Source of the DNA: Terriglobus albidus
GTDB lineage: Bacteria > Acidobacteriota > Terriglobia > Terriglobales > Acidobacteriaceae
Length of the DNA: 64,000 bases
Assembly (NCBI RefSeq): GCF_025685425.1
Contig: NZ_JAGTAS010000022.1
Coordinates: 91,016 to 155,015 of the forward strand
Reading direction: 5' to 3'
The notes under the pieces are model-generated. The model saw only the letters and a list, made by a program, of their open reading frames with translations, was not told the DNA's origin and made no database searches. A program made the position numbers and the translations under genes. Of the stretch, positions 33,414-42,324 are shown in pieces. How positions within the stretch are numbered: the first letter of the stretch is position 1; each line of letters begins with the position of its first letter.

Positions 33414-33444
33414 CTCTTGCGATTCGCCTTTTATTCGCTAAAAT
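33414..33444 (+). promoter_or_regulatory. Probable lexA promoter with repeated ATTCGC
   Basis: TTGCGA (about 33417-33422) and TAAAAT (33439-33444) with 16 bases between them resemble -35 and -10 boxes. ATTCGC occurs twice between them, a possible operator. The -10 box would place the transcript start at or near ATG 33452, suggesting a leaderless mRNA. All inference from pattern. Confidence 0.4.
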
Positions 33445-33451
33445 GTCAGAC

Positions 33452-34051
33452 ATGGCGATCACCCGGCGGCAAAAGGACGTTCTCGACTTCCTCACCTCAT
33501 TCACGCAGCGTTGCGGATATTCCCCTTCGTATGAGGAGATCGCCAGCGGTCTCGGCGTCAATTCGCTTGCCACCGTGCACAAGCACATCACGAACCTGCA
33601 GAACAAAGGTTTGTTGCAGCGTGCGCATAATCGCAGCCGTTCGATCGATGTTCTGCCGGCACGCTCCAAGAAGGGTACCGACCGCCTGCCACTGCTTGGC
33701 CGCATTGCCGCTGGGCGGCCGGTGGAAGCCGTTGAAACAGCTGAAACGATCTCTCTCAGCGATATTCTTGGCAACCGGGAGGTCTTCGCCCTTGAGGTCC
33801 GTGGCGATTCCATGCGGGACGAACATATCGTCTCCGGCGACTATGTTTTGGTTGAGCGTACCCGCACTGCCCGGGAGGGCGAAATTGTCGTTGCTTTAGT
33901 TGACGGCACAGATGCCACACTCAAGCGGTTTTACCGGGAAGGCAGCATGATTCGCCTGCAGCCCTCAAACTCCGAGATGGCGCCAATCTTCGCCCCGGCA
34001 GCCGCGGTAACGATCCAGGGAAAGGTTCTGGGAGTGTTGCGGAAGTACTAG
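33452..34051 (+). CDS. lexA: SOS repressor LexA
   Basis: 199 residues. The N-terminal winged helix contains TRRQKDVLDFLTSF and PSYEEIASGLGVNSLATVHKHITNL. The self-cleavage site is Ala87-Gly88 (LGRIAAGRPVEAV), and the catalytic dyad is S120 (VRGDSM) and K158 (DATLKRF). It represses DNA-repair genes until RecA* triggers cleavage. I chose ATG 33452 (MAITRRQ) from typical LexA starts and the nearby -10 box; ATG 33443 adds three residues. Divergent from the response regulator. Confidence 0.95.
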   Translation: MAITRRQKDVLDFLTSFTQRCGYSPSYEEIASGLGVNSLATVHKHITNLQNKGLLQRAHNRSRSIDVLPARSKKGTDRLPLLGRIAAGRPVEAVETAETISLSDILGNREVFALEVRGDSMRDEHIVSGDYVLVERTRTAREGEIVVALVDGTDATLKRFYREGSMIRLQPSNSEMAPIFAPAAAVTIQGKVLGVLRKY

Positions 34052-34164
34052 GCCTGCCATCAACTCCTGCGAGGCAGCCTGAGGTCGCCTGACTTTCAGG
34101 GAACCAACCTCCTCCATCGTGCGTACTCTCCTCCGTAACCACCCACCGGAGGATCAGGAGTACC

Positions 34165-35373
34165 ATGGCCACACCCCGCAAATCCAAGCGCAAACTGTAT
34201 ATCTGGGGCGGCATTGCCGTCGTCGTCCTGGCCGCCGGCCTTACGTTTGCCATCAAGGCCTCCGGCTCCAGCTCGAAGATTGATGCTTCCCAGTTGTCGA
34301 AGGTGGAACGCGGCGACATCGCTCGCTCCGTAGTTGCCACTGGTAAGGTTCAGCCCATCCTCAAAGTCGAGGTCAAATCAAAGGCTTCCGGCATCGTCAC
34401 AAAGCTTTTTGCCGATATCAATCAACCGGTTAAGGTCGGCCAGCCTCTTGCCCAGCTTGACCAACAGGAACTGCTCGATCAGGTTGCCGCCCAGAAGGCG
34501 CAACTGACCGCTGCGGAGTCCAATGCCAGAGCCGCCGCCGCCGCAATTGAGTTGGATAAGGTGAACGCCCAGGCCCCCGACCTGCCCAACTTCAAAAACA
34601 CCTATGAACGCGCGCTTGCGATGTCCAAGCAAGGAGTCGTCAGCCAGCAGGCGCTGGATGACGCGCAGCAAAAATACGCCGCCGCCGCCAATGCGCGGGA
34701 TAAGGCTCTCGCCCAGATCGCCGTTGACACCGCCAAATTGCATCAGGCGGAGGCACAGGTAGCTCAGGCGCAGGCATCACTCAAACAGCTTGAAGAACAG
34801 CTTAGCTACACCAACATCGTCTCCCCGATCGATGGCATCATCCTCTCCCGGGACGTAGAGCTGGGCAATGCCGTCAGCTCCATTCTTGTGATGGGATCCA
34901 CCGCAACCCTGGTCATGACTCTGGGAGACACCACCCAGGTCTACGTGCAAGGCAAGGTCGATGAGAGCGATATCGGCAAGGTCTACCTTGGCCAGCCCGC
35001 CCGCATCCGCGTGGAGAGCTTCAAGGACAAGGTCTTCAACGGCAAGGTCACCAAGATCGCTCCTCTGGGTGTCGAGAAGGACAATGTTACGACCTTCGAA
35101 GTACGAGTATCGATCGATAATCCCGGCGGTGAATTGAAGGCCAATATGACCGCGAACGCTGAGGTCATCCTCGAAGAACACAAGAATGTGCTCACTGTAC
35201 CGGAGCAGGCTGTTATCTACGACAAGCAGCGTAACGCCAGCATTGAGATTCCGGATTCCAAGGCAGAGAAGGGCCGCCGGAAAATCCCGGTAAAAGTAGG
35301 CATTTCCAATGGCACAAGGACCGAGCTTCTGAGCGGTCTTAACCAGAACGACCAGGTCATTCTGCAGCAGTAA
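34165..35373 (+). CDS. HlyD/MacA-type periplasmic adaptor (membrane fusion) protein
   Basis: 402 residues with an N-terminal membrane anchor (KLYIWGGIAVVVLAAGLTFAIKA), a split biotinyl-lipoyl domain (SVVATGKVQPILKVEVKSKASGIVTKLFADINQPVKVGQPLAQLDQ ... YTNIVSPIDGIILSRDVELGNAV), a long coiled-coil hairpin between the halves (about 110-215), and a beta-barrel plus membrane-proximal end. It would bridge an inner-membrane transporter and an outer-membrane channel. No transporter gene follows, so the partner is unknown; the MacA-like spacing suggests an ABC exporter. Confidence 0.9.
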   Translation: MATPRKSKRKLYIWGGIAVVVLAAGLTFAIKASGSSSKIDASQLSKVERGDIARSVVATGKVQPILKVEVKSKASGIVTKLFADINQPVKVGQPLAQLDQQELLDQVAAQKAQLTAAESNARAAAAAIELDKVNAQAPDLPNFKNTYERALAMSKQGVVSQQALDDAQQKYAAAANARDKALAQIAVDTAKLHQAEAQVAQAQASLKQLEEQLSYTNIVSPIDGIILSRDVELGNAVSSILVMGSTATLVMTLGDTTQVYVQGKVDESDIGKVYLGQPARIRVESFKDKVFNGKVTKIAPLGVEKDNVTTFEVRVSIDNPGGELKANMTANAEVILEEHKNVLTVPEQAVIYDKQRNASIEIPDSKAEKGRRKIPVKVGISNGTRTELLSGLNQNDQVILQQ

Positions 35374-35408
35374 ATGCGTTTTATCGTGAAACCATAGAGG
35401 GAACAACC

Positions 35409-36317
35409 ATGAAGATCCTTCGTACTCTACTTACCGCAACCGCACTCGCAGCCGTCGCCGTGCTCGCTACGGCCGAGGACTTTTCCCGCACACTCTCTGT
35501 CTCTGGGTCGACTAATGTCAGCGTCTCCACTGGTTCCGGATACGTCAAGGTTGTTCCCGGATCGAATTCGGAGGTCCGTATCGTCGGTCACGTTCGCGCC
35601 GGTTCCGGAGGGTGGTTTGCCAGTAATGCCGACGAACGCATCCGCCAGATCGTTGCCAACCCGCCCATTGTTCAGTCCGGTTCAAGCATCACGATCGGTC
35701 AGACCCAGGGTAATAACGACCTTTACCGCAATATCGTCATCGACTACGACATCAATGTTCCAGCCGCGACAACTCTACGGGCCAACTCTGGCTCCGGTTC
35801 CGTCATGATCGGCGGAATCATGGGGGCAGTTACCGCCAACACCGGCTCCGGTGACGTTCAGGTCTCAAATATTGGTTCAGACGCCAAGCTGGAGACCGGT
35901 TCAGGATCGATCCGGGCGGACGGCATTCACGGTTCAGCAACGCTTCAAACGGGCTCTGGCGACATTGAGCTTCGCCAGTCGGCCGCCGGTGACGTGCGCG
36001 CGCAGACGGGTTCCGGCTCCCTCCGAATCCACGGTTTCAATGGTGGTCTGCGGGCTGGAACCGGGTCCGGAGATATCGAGATTGACGGCACGCCGTCTTC
36101 AGACTGGAAGCTTGAGACGGGATCGGGCTCTGTTCGGCTTAACGTGGGGAACGCCAAGTTTTCCCTGAACGCTTCCACCGGATCTGGAACGGTGCGCGTG
36201 GCACAGCCCATCATGATGCAGGGCACGCTCAATCGCCATCATGTTCTGGGCGCCGTCAACGGCGGCGGACCTGTGATCAAAGCTGAAACCGGATCAGGAG
36301 ACATCGAAATCCGCTAG
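35409..36317 (+). CDS. DUF4097-like secreted protein with repeated TGSG motifs
   Basis: 302 residues with a signal peptide (MKILRTLLTATALAAVAVLATA). Ten [T/S]GSG[S/D] motifs occur at intervals of about 18-25 residues (TGSGDVQV, TGSGSIRA, TGSGDIEL, TGSGSLRI, TGSGDIEI and so on), each followed by a short beta strand. This is the right-handed beta-solenoid pattern of DUF4097-type proteins of unknown function. It starts 35 bases after the adaptor gene and may share its transcript. Its TAG stop (36315-36317) is the first three bases of repeat copy 3. Confidence 0.82.
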   Translation: MKILRTLLTATALAAVAVLATAEDFSRTLSVSGSTNVSVSTGSGYVKVVPGSNSEVRIVGHVRAGSGGWFASNADERIRQIVANPPIVQSGSSITIGQTQGNNDLYRNIVIDYDINVPAATTLRANSGSGSVMIGGIMGAVTANTGSGDVQVSNIGSDAKLETGSGSIRADGIHGSATLQTGSGDIELRQSAAGDVRAQTGSGSLRIHGFNGGLRAGTGSGDIEIDGTPSSDWKLETGSGSVRLNVGNAKFSLNASTGSGTVRVAQPIMMQGTLNRHHVLGAVNGGGPVIKAETGSGDIEIR

Positions 36318-36429
36318 AGCATTTTCCCTGTAGGTGTAGTCCAGAGCATCCGCATCCGTGGGCGTTTTCCGCAATGAAAACGCCACTGCGCTCCTCTTCC
36401 CGGATACCCAGCAACAGGGAAACACTCTA
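36315..36429 (-). repeat. Dispersed inverted-repeat element, copy 3
   Basis: The left end TAGAGCATTTTCCCTGT and the right end ACAGGGAAACACTCTA are inverted repeats; the central GGCGTTTTC/GAAAACGCC hairpin is intact. Same orientation as copy 1. The first TAG serves as the stop codon of the DUF4097-like gene. Confidence 0.87.
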
Positions 36430-36450
36430 ACAGATCTCAATTTCCTTACC

Positions 36451-36483
36451 GCGGCGGAGAGTGCAGACTCCGCCGCTTTTTTT
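36451..36483 (+). terminator. Rho-independent terminator after repeat copy 3
   Basis: A perfect 9-bp GC-rich stem GCGGCGGAG/CTCCGCCGC with an 8-base loop, followed directly by seven T. It ends the lexA-side plus-strand unit before the HAD phosphatase gene. Confidence 0.9.
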
Positions 36484-36545
36484 GTGCCAGACCAGCCGGC
36501 TCCTGAGCTTGCGCTCAACCGCCGACGCCTTGCACTCTAGAAGAA

Positions 36546-37235
36546 ATGGCCCTACCACCTTCCTCAGACCTTCGTCTCCTTGTCTTCGATCTTGACGGAA
36601 CCCTCATCGACTCTCGGCAGGACCTCACCAATTCCGTCAACGCAATGCTGCGTTATGTGGGGAAGCCGGCTCTGCCGGACGCTGTGATTACCACCTATAT
36701 CGGCGACGGCGCATCCATGCTGGTACGCCGCGCGCTCGGCGACCCGGAAGGTGATCTACATGACGAAGAGTATGTGCAGCGGGCGCTGACCTTCTTCCTG
36801 GATTACTATCGCGTACACAAGCTCGATTTCACCCGCGTCTATGACGGTGTACTTCAATCACTTGAAGCCATTCGTATGGCTCATCCTCATTTAAAGATGG
36901 CCATCCTTACGAATAAACCTGTCAATCCGTCCCGTGAAATAAGCCGGGCGTTGGGTCTGGAGCCGTTTTTCTTCGAAAACTACGGAGGCAACAGCTTTCA
37001 TACCAAGAAACCCGACCCATTGGGGCTCGAGACACTCATGCGTGAAGCCGCCGCCACGCCCACGCAAACCGTGATGATCGGGGACTCCGCCGTAGACGTC
37101 CTCACTGCCCAGAATGCCGGAGCCTGGTCGATTGGATGCGCGTTTGGACTGTCAGCCGACACACTGAAAACGGTAGAGCCCTCCTGCCTCTGCGATTCGC
37201 CGGATCAGTGGGTATCCGTCTTGGGACGAAGGTAA
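36546..37235 (+). CDS. gph: HAD hydrolase, probable phosphoglycolate phosphatase
   Basis: 229 residues. HAD motif I is VFDLDGTLIDS (nucleophile D15, acid/base D17), with a helical cap (about 20-85); motif II is in MAILTNKPVNPS, motif III/IV in KKPDPLGLETLM and MIGDSAVDVLTAQNAG. This is the Gph/PGP subfamily, which removes phosphate from 2-phosphoglycolate; the exact substrate cannot be read from sequence. The ATG follows the terminator by about 60 bases. Confidence 0.82.
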   Translation: MALPPSSDLRLLVFDLDGTLIDSRQDLTNSVNAMLRYVGKPALPDAVITTYIGDGASMLVRRALGDPEGDLHDEEYVQRALTFFLDYYRVHKLDFTRVYDGVLQSLEAIRMAHPHLKMAILTNKPVNPSREISRALGLEPFFFENYGGNSFHTKKPDPLGLETLMREAAATPTQTVMIGDSAVDVLTAQNAGAWSIGCAFGLSADTLKTVEPSCLCDSPDQWVSVLGRR

Positions 37236-37298
37236 AAATCTCTGTTCTTCGCGAAAACTTCCATATAACCTAAATGAGACAATAGACGTTTATTTGTG

Positions 37299-37868
37299 AT
37301 GCAGCTTATCGATACCCCTCTCAAAGACGTCAAGCGCGTCCTTCCCAAAGTTTTCGAAGACACACGGGGCTGGTTCGCAGAAACATACTCACAGCGGACC
37401 TTCGCTCACGCGGGGTTGCCAAACAAGTTTGTCCAGGACAACCAGTCTTTTTCCCGGAAAGGTGTGCTACGCGGTCTCCACTACCAGGTCGGCAAACCGC
37501 AAGGAAAGCTGGTGCGCGCTCTCACGGGCCACATTTGGGATGTAGCCGTCGACCTTCGCCGCGACTCCCCGGATTTTGGTAAATGGGCCAGCTTCCACCT
37601 GAGCGAAGACCGGGTGGAATACCTCTGGATTCCCGAAGGCTTTGCGCACGGTTTCCTCGTGCTTTCAGAAAGCGCCCACGTCCTCTACAAAACGACCGAT
37701 TTTTATCATCCCGCAGGAGAACGTTGCATCCGCTGGGATGACTCGACGCTGGCGATTAATTGGCCTCTTGACGAAGTCCCCAATGTCTTGGTCTCGCCAA
37801 AAGATGGACATGGCATGAGCTTTGCGGAGGCTGAGCTGCCGCCTGTAGGGGAGACTGTACCTCACTAA
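37299..37868 (+). CDS. rfbC: dTDP-4-dehydrorhamnose 3,5-epimerase
   Basis: Third step of dTDP-L-rhamnose synthesis. 189 residues with the RmlC cupin motifs: FEDTRGWFAETYSQRTF, FVQDNQSFSRKGVLRGLHYQ (catalytic His), GHIWDVAVDLRRDSPDFGKW and IPEGFAHGFLVLSE. I chose ATG 37299; a GTG lies three bases upstream. No clear ribosome binding site is visible. It faces the other three rfb genes across a terminator. Confidence 0.96.
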   Translation: MQLIDTPLKDVKRVLPKVFEDTRGWFAETYSQRTFAHAGLPNKFVQDNQSFSRKGVLRGLHYQVGKPQGKLVRALTGHIWDVAVDLRRDSPDFGKWASFHLSEDRVEYLWIPEGFAHGFLVLSESAHVLYKTTDFYHPAGERCIRWDDSTLAINWPLDEVPNVLVSPKDGHGMSFAEAELPPVGETVPH

Positions 37869-37881
37869 AAATCTAAAACAA

Positions 37882-37924
37882 TCGCGGAAGATGGGTTCTT
37901 GTCTCAGGAATCCATCCTCCGCGA
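37882..37924. terminator. Bidirectional stem-loop between convergent rfbC and rfbD
   Basis: A 17-bp near-perfect stem (TCGCGGAAGATGGGTTC with GAATCCATCCTCCGCGA; the two irregular positions are A-C/G-U type) closes a 9-base loop. Position between convergent genes supports termination on both strands; T-stretches are short. Confidence 0.7.
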
Positions 37925-37932
37925 CGTTTAGT

Positions 37933-38826
37933 CTAGGTTTCCAGCATGGCTGCTCGCAGCGAGTCCTGCCAGGCCGGCATCGTGAATCCCAACGTACGCT
38001 GCAACAATTCGCAATTTAATCGAGAGTTCGTTGGTCTTCTCGCGGGTGTTGGATATTCCTCGGTTCCGATCGGCGTAAGTTTTGCCCAGGGTTGCTCTGG
38101 CTCCTTCTCCTGTGCCAGCGCCAGGAAGGCCCGGGCAAAATCAAACCAAGTGGTCTCTCCACCGTCACTGGCGTGGTAGATACCACCTAAGCGTCGGGCT
38201 TCGGCGAGGCAATCTCCCGCTGTTTCACAGCGACGAATGGTGTGCAGGGTAAGATGGGCAAGATCGCGCGCCCATGTGGGAGCCCCGTGCTGGTCAGCCA
38301 CAATACGCAATTCTTCCCTCTCCCGAGCAAACCGCAGAATAGTACGGACAAAGTTTGTCCCGGTGGAGTTGTAGACCCAACTCGTCCGGAAGATGAAATG
38401 CGCAGCTCCAGTTGCCGCAAGTGCACCTTCACCTGCAAGCTTGCTAGCTCCGTAAACGCTCAACGGGCCGGTTGGGTCCGTCTCAACGTACGCCCGATTA
38501 CCTACTCCGGCGAAAACGTAGTCCGTCGAAAAATGGACCACAACGGCACCGATGGCTGCAGCCTCTTCTCCAAGAACCTGGGGTACTTCAGCATTGAGCC
38601 GAAAGGCCATCTCCGGCTCCCGTTCCGCTTTGTCTACCGCTGTATAGGCGGCCGGGTTGATTATCCAGCGAGGCCGCAGAAGGCGAATGTATCGTCTTAC
38701 GGCTTCCAGATCACTCAAATCGAGCTCTGCCCGCCTTGGTGCGGCCACCCTTCCAAGCTCATTCAGTACTGGCTCAAGTTCACCCCCGACCTGCCCACTT
38801 GCTCCGGTCAAAAGAAACGGCCCCAT
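37933..38826 (-). CDS. rfbD: dTDP-4-dehydrorhamnose reductase
   Basis: 297 residues of extended SDR fold. The NAD(P)-binding motif is LLTGASGQVGGEL, the catalytic Tyr-Lys is in SVYGASKLAGEGAL, and FSTDYVFAG and INPAAYTAVDKAE are typical for RmlD. It makes dTDP-L-rhamnose from the RfbC product. It overlaps rfbA by one base and is last in the rfbB-A-D unit. Confidence 0.96.
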   Translation of the reverse strand: MGPFLLTGASGQVGGELEPVLNELGRVAAPRRAELDLSDLEAVRRYIRLLRPRWIINPAAYTAVDKAEREPEMAFRLNAEVPQVLGEEAAAIGAVVVHFSTDYVFAGVGNRAYVETDPTGPLSVYGASKLAGEGALAATGAAHFIFRTSWVYNSTGTNFVRTILRFAREREELRIVADQHGAPTWARDLAHLTLHTIRRCETAGDCLAEARRLGGIYHASDGGETTWFDFARAFLALAQEKEPEQPWAKLTPIGTEEYPTPARRPTNSRLNCELLQRTLGFTMPAWQDSLRAAMLET

Positions 38827-39701
38827 CAGAAGATCCGCTCTTTTAGTATCCGATGAAGGTAATTGGCATAACTGCTCTTACCGATCTTCTTCGCCAATGC
38901 GTCAAGCTCTTCGCTGGAGATCCATCTCTTGCGGAATGCGATCTCTTCAGGGCACGCTACCTTCAGGCCCTGCCGATGCTCGATGGCGTGAATAAATGTA
39001 CCCGCCTCAAGCAAGGAATCATGCGTCCCCGTATCAAGCCAGGCTGTCCCACGACCTAGGTTCTGCACTGCAAGCTCTCCATGTTCCAAATACCACCGAT
39101 TTACATCGGTGATTTCCAGTTCACCGCGTTCCGAAGGCTTAATGGATTCGGCAACCTGAACGATCTGGGAGTCGTAAAAATAGACCCCGGTCACTGCGTA
39201 CGAAGACTTCGGTTGCTGGGGTTTCTCTTCGAGGGAGATCGCATTTCCGGCGGCGTCAAACTCCACCACGCCATAGCGCTCCGGATCAGAAACCCTGTAT
39301 GCAAATACAGTTGCGCCACTCGTTTTCTGCGCGGCTGCCTGTAGTTTCTTTGGCAACTCGTGGCCAAAAAAGATGTTGTCACCGAGCACCAGGCAACATC
39401 CTTCACCGGCCAGAAAATCCCGGCCAATCAGAAAGGCCTGCGCCAGACCATCAGGATTCTCCTGGATAGCATATTGAAAAGACAGTCCCCATTGACTGCC
39501 GTCTCCGAGTAACTGCTCAAATCGCGGCGTATCCTGCGGCGTCGAAATGATAAGAATCTGTCGGATATCAGACAACATCAGCACGGATAAGGGATAGTAA
39601 ATCATTGGCTTGTCGTACACAGGCAACAATTGTTTCGATACCGCCTGCGTCACCGGATACAGCCGCGTTCCAGAACCTCCGGCCAGAATGATTCCTTTCA
39701 T
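38826..39701 (-). CDS. rfbA: Glucose-1-phosphate thymidylyltransferase
   Basis: 291 residues. The nucleotidyltransferase signature is [51 protein letters not shown] and [14 protein letters not shown] are typical of the short RmlA type. Reaction: dTTP + glucose-1-phosphate gives dTDP-glucose + PPi. The gene abuts rfbB with no gap. Confidence 0.97.
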   Translation of the reverse strand: MKGIILAGGSGTRLYPVTQAVSKQLLPVYDKPMIYYPLSVLMLSDIRQILIISTPQDTPRFEQLLGDGSQWGLSFQYAIQENPDGLAQAFLIGRDFLAGEGCCLVLGDNIFFGHELPKKLQAAAQKTSGATVFAYRVSDPERYGVVEFDAAGNAISLEEKPQQPKSSYAVTGVYFYDSQIVQVAESIKPSERGELEITDVNRWYLEHGELAVQNLGRGTAWLDTGTHDSLLEAGTFIHAIEHRQGLKVACPEEIAFRKRWISSEELDALAKKIGKSSYANYLHRILKERIF

Positions 39702-40790
39702 CTACAACTCCGCCTTCCGAAATCCATAGTTCTTCTCAATCCACTGCTTGTAGACACCACTCGTGACGTTTTCGGTCCAAGTTTTGTTAGCCAGGTACCA
39801 TTCAACCGTCTTCCGGAGACCAGTCTCGAAGCTCTCCGCCGGTTTCCATCCCAGTTCCCGCTCGACTTTCCTGGCATCAATGGCATACCGTCTATCGTGC
39901 CCTGGGCGATCCGTCACAAAACGGATAAGCTGCCGATGCGGCCGGAAGGCGGATTCGGGAACCAGTTCGTCCAACAATTCGCATAGGAACGTCACAACTT
40001 CCAGATTCGTTCGCTGGTTGCAACCCCCGATGTTGTACGTCTCGCCTACCCGTCCTTTTGCCAGGACCGCCCGGATTGCAGAGCAATGGTCTTTTACGTA
40101 CAGCCAATCCCGAACCTGCAAGCCATCACCATACACCGGCAAGGACTTGCCCTCCAATGCATGGGTAATCATCAGCGGAATCAGCTTTTCAGGAAAGTGA
40201 TACGGCCCGTAGTTATTCGAACAGTTGGTCATCAACGTCGGGAGGCCATAGGTGTGGTGCCACGCCCTGACGAGGTGGTCACTGGCGGCCTTGCTCGCTG
40301 CATAAGGGGAGTTAGGCGCATATGGCGTTTTCTCATGGAAAGCCGGATCGTCCGCGTTCAGTGTCCCGAACACTTCATCGGTGGAGACATGATGGAATCG
40401 GAAGTTCTCTTTCTCTTCCCCCTCAAGGGCTTGGTAGAAGGCCAGAGCACCTCGTAACAGTTGGAAGGTCCCGTCGATATTGGTCTTTAGAAAAGCCTCT
40501 GGCCCAAGGATAGAACGGTCAACGTGGCTCTCAGCGGCGAAATGGACAATTGCCCGCGGGCGGTGACGCTCCAGCAGATCAGCCACCAACTTCCCGTCGC
40601 AGATATCTCCGTGAACGAAGGTATAGCGGGGATTATTTTCCAGGGACGCCAGGGTCAGTGGGTTTCCGGCATACGTCAGCTTATCGAGATTGATGACAGG
40701 TGACGACTCTTTCTCAATCCAGTCCAGTACAAAATTGCTTCCTATGAAACCGGCCCCGCCGGTCACCAGAATCGGTTTGGTTTCCGTCAT
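39702..40790 (-). CDS. rfbB: dTDP-glucose 4,6-dehydratase
   Basis: 362 residues. NAD-binding [11 protein letters not shown] at the N-terminus, the catalytic region VSTDEVFG with downstream [22 protein letters not shown] (YxxxK), and [12 protein letters not shown], all standard for RmlB. It produces dTDP-4-keto-6-deoxyglucose. It is the first gene of the minus-strand rfb unit; the 190-base gap to murQ must hold its promoter, although no clear boxes stand out. Confidence 0.97.
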   Translation of the reverse strand: MTETKPILVTGGAGFIGSNFVLDWIEKESSPVINLDKLTYAGNPLTLASLENNPRYTFVHGDICDGKLVADLLERHRPRAIVHFAAESHVDRSILGPEAFLKTNIDGTFQLLRGALAFYQALEGEEKENFRFHHVSTDEVFGTLNADDPAFHEKTPYAPNSPYAASKAASDHLVRAWHHTYGLPTLMTNCSNNYGPYHFPEKLIPLMITHALEGKSLPVYGDGLQVRDWLYVKDHCSAIRAVLAKGRVGETYNIGGCNQRTNLEVVTFLCELLDELVPESAFRPHRQLIRFVTDRPGHDRRYAIDARKVERELGWKPAESFETGLRKTVEWYLANKTWTENVTSGVYKQWIEKNYGFRKAEL

Positions 40791-40980
40791 GTGTAGCGCT
40801 TTTGGCCCTCTTCCTTAGCTGCCCGCCCGGCAAGCCACTTCCTCAATAACCTTCGGATTATCTCCAATATTCTACCTTCCGGGGAGGGGCGCATCACTTC
40901 CGTAACGGCCATCCACAACACACATCTGTCGCATCCAAGCAACTTAGGACTAGAATGGTTCCGCCTGTATCGATACCCTT

Positions 40981-41952
40981 ATGCCAGCGCTCATGACCGA
41001 ACCCTTAGCAGCTCCCGCCGCCAAATCCACAGAACGTGAGCAGTTCGACCTACAGGCACTCGTCACGGAGCGGCCGAACGAAGCGTCTGAAGGCTTTGAC
41101 ACCAAAAGTGCGCTTGAGATTGCCCGGATCATCAATCATGAGGACGCAAAGGTCCATCTGGCTGTCAAAAAGGCACTTCCTGAGATCGCTCTGGTCATCG
41201 ATCAGGTCGCCCGCGCTCTGCGCGATGGTGGGCGCCTGATCTATGTCGGCGCCGGCTCCTCGGGACGTATCGCCTCGCTGGACTCCCAGGAGTGCCCCGC
41301 CACGTTCTCGACCCAGCCCCAGCAGATCCAGTACCTGATGTGCGGCGGCCCAAAAGCTCTTGCCTCTGCGGCTGACGTTAACGAGGATTCCCCAGAAATG
41401 GGCCAGCGCGACATCGCCAAGCGCCGCCCTACCAGAAAAGACATCGTGATCGGTGTCTCCGCTTCCGGCCACACGCCTTATGTGGTCGGCGCCGTGGACT
41501 ATGCCCGGCAGCGGGGGGCGCGAACCGCCGCCGTTGTGTGCAATCCAAACAGCCGCCTCGCCGAGGTCTCCGATATATGTATCGTGGCCGACGTAGGTCC
41601 TGAGGTTATCTCCGGGTCGACCCGCATGAAGGCGGGTACGGCCCAGAAGATGATCCTGAACATGATCACGACAGGCGCAATGACCCGCCTGGGCTACGTG
41701 TACGAGAATCTGATGGTCAACGTGCACATGAAGAACGCCAAGCTCGTCGAGCGCGGCATCAACGTGCTGCAGCGGGTCACAGGTGTGGACCGTGAGACAG
41801 CCATCCGCGCCATCAAGTCCGCCGGTAAATCAATTCCGATCGCTGTCGTCATGTTGAAAGCCGGAGTTGACAAGATGGAAGCGGTCCGCCGCCTCTCCAA
41901 ATCGGATGGCAATGTCCGCCTGGCGATCGAAGACTCTCGTCTCGAACTCTAA
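40981..41952 (+). CDS. murQ: N-acetylmuramic acid 6-phosphate etherase
   Basis: 323 residues with the MurQ/SIS fold: LIYVGAGSSGRIASLDSQECPATF, IGVSASGHTPYVVGAVDYARQRGA and the etherase signature PEVISGSTRMKAGTAQKMILNMITTGAM. It splits MurNAc-6-P into GlcNAc-6-P and D-lactate in cell-wall recycling. ATG 40981 is used; an ATG four codons later is possible. The neighbour murA acts on the same sugar pathway in the making direction. No MurNAc kinase (anmK/murK) gene is beside it. Confidence 0.94.
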   Translation: MPALMTEPLAAPAAKSTEREQFDLQALVTERPNEASEGFDTKSALEIARIINHEDAKVHLAVKKALPEIALVIDQVARALRDGGRLIYVGAGSSGRIASLDSQECPATFSTQPQQIQYLMCGGPKALASAADVNEDSPEMGQRDIAKRRPTRKDIVIGVSASGHTPYVVGAVDYARQRGARTAAVVCNPNSRLAEVSDICIVADVGPEVISGSTRMKAGTAQKMILNMITTGAMTRLGYVYENLMVNVHMKNAKLVERGINVLQRVTGVDRETAIRAIKSAGKSIPIAVVMLKAGVDKMEAVRRLSKSDGNVRLAIEDSRLEL

Positions 41953-42324
41953 GGCTTTTGGGAAGCGCTAGACTCAGCGAAATGAAGCGTCCTTCACTTC
42001 GTACCCAGTGGCTCCGTCTTACACACTCTCTCACTGCCACGCTGGGAGCAGCTATCATCTGCCTTCTGGAGCACCATTTCATCCTTTCGCCGCTCCATCC
42101 GGAGACCCAGTCGGCGATGCTCCCCCAACAAATGCGGCAAGCTGTTTCTCCTTTGCCTTTCCTGGTTCAGCATTGAGTTATTCCGTATCGCAAGGGCGTT
42201 TTCTATCAGAGCCTTCCATCAGGCCGAGATCTAAGGCCGAACCAGCCGAAACACTCCCTTCCACAACGTAAGTCCGTAGAATCAAAGAGGCGTTTACTGA
42301 TTCGTTAAGGTACCTCGTTGGCTC
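41953..42324 (+). other. Gap between murQ and murA
   Basis: 372 bases. One open frame at 41982-42176 (64 codons, MKRPSLRTQWLRLTHS then a hydrophobic TATLGAAIICLLEHHFIL) could be a small membrane protein, but it has no ribosome binding site or recognisable family, so it is not called as a gene. A 6-bp GAATCA/TGATTC pair lies near 42279-42304. The murA promoter is presumably here. Confidence 0.45.

Noticed and set aside
35409..36317. DUF4097-like gene as an adhesin or phase-variable protein
   Set aside because: The TGSG repeats are diverged at the DNA level, with no long tandem tract that would promote slippage.
41982..42176. Small 64-codon frame between murQ and murA
   Set aside because: No ribosome binding site, no known family, poor codon-use signal; could be chance.
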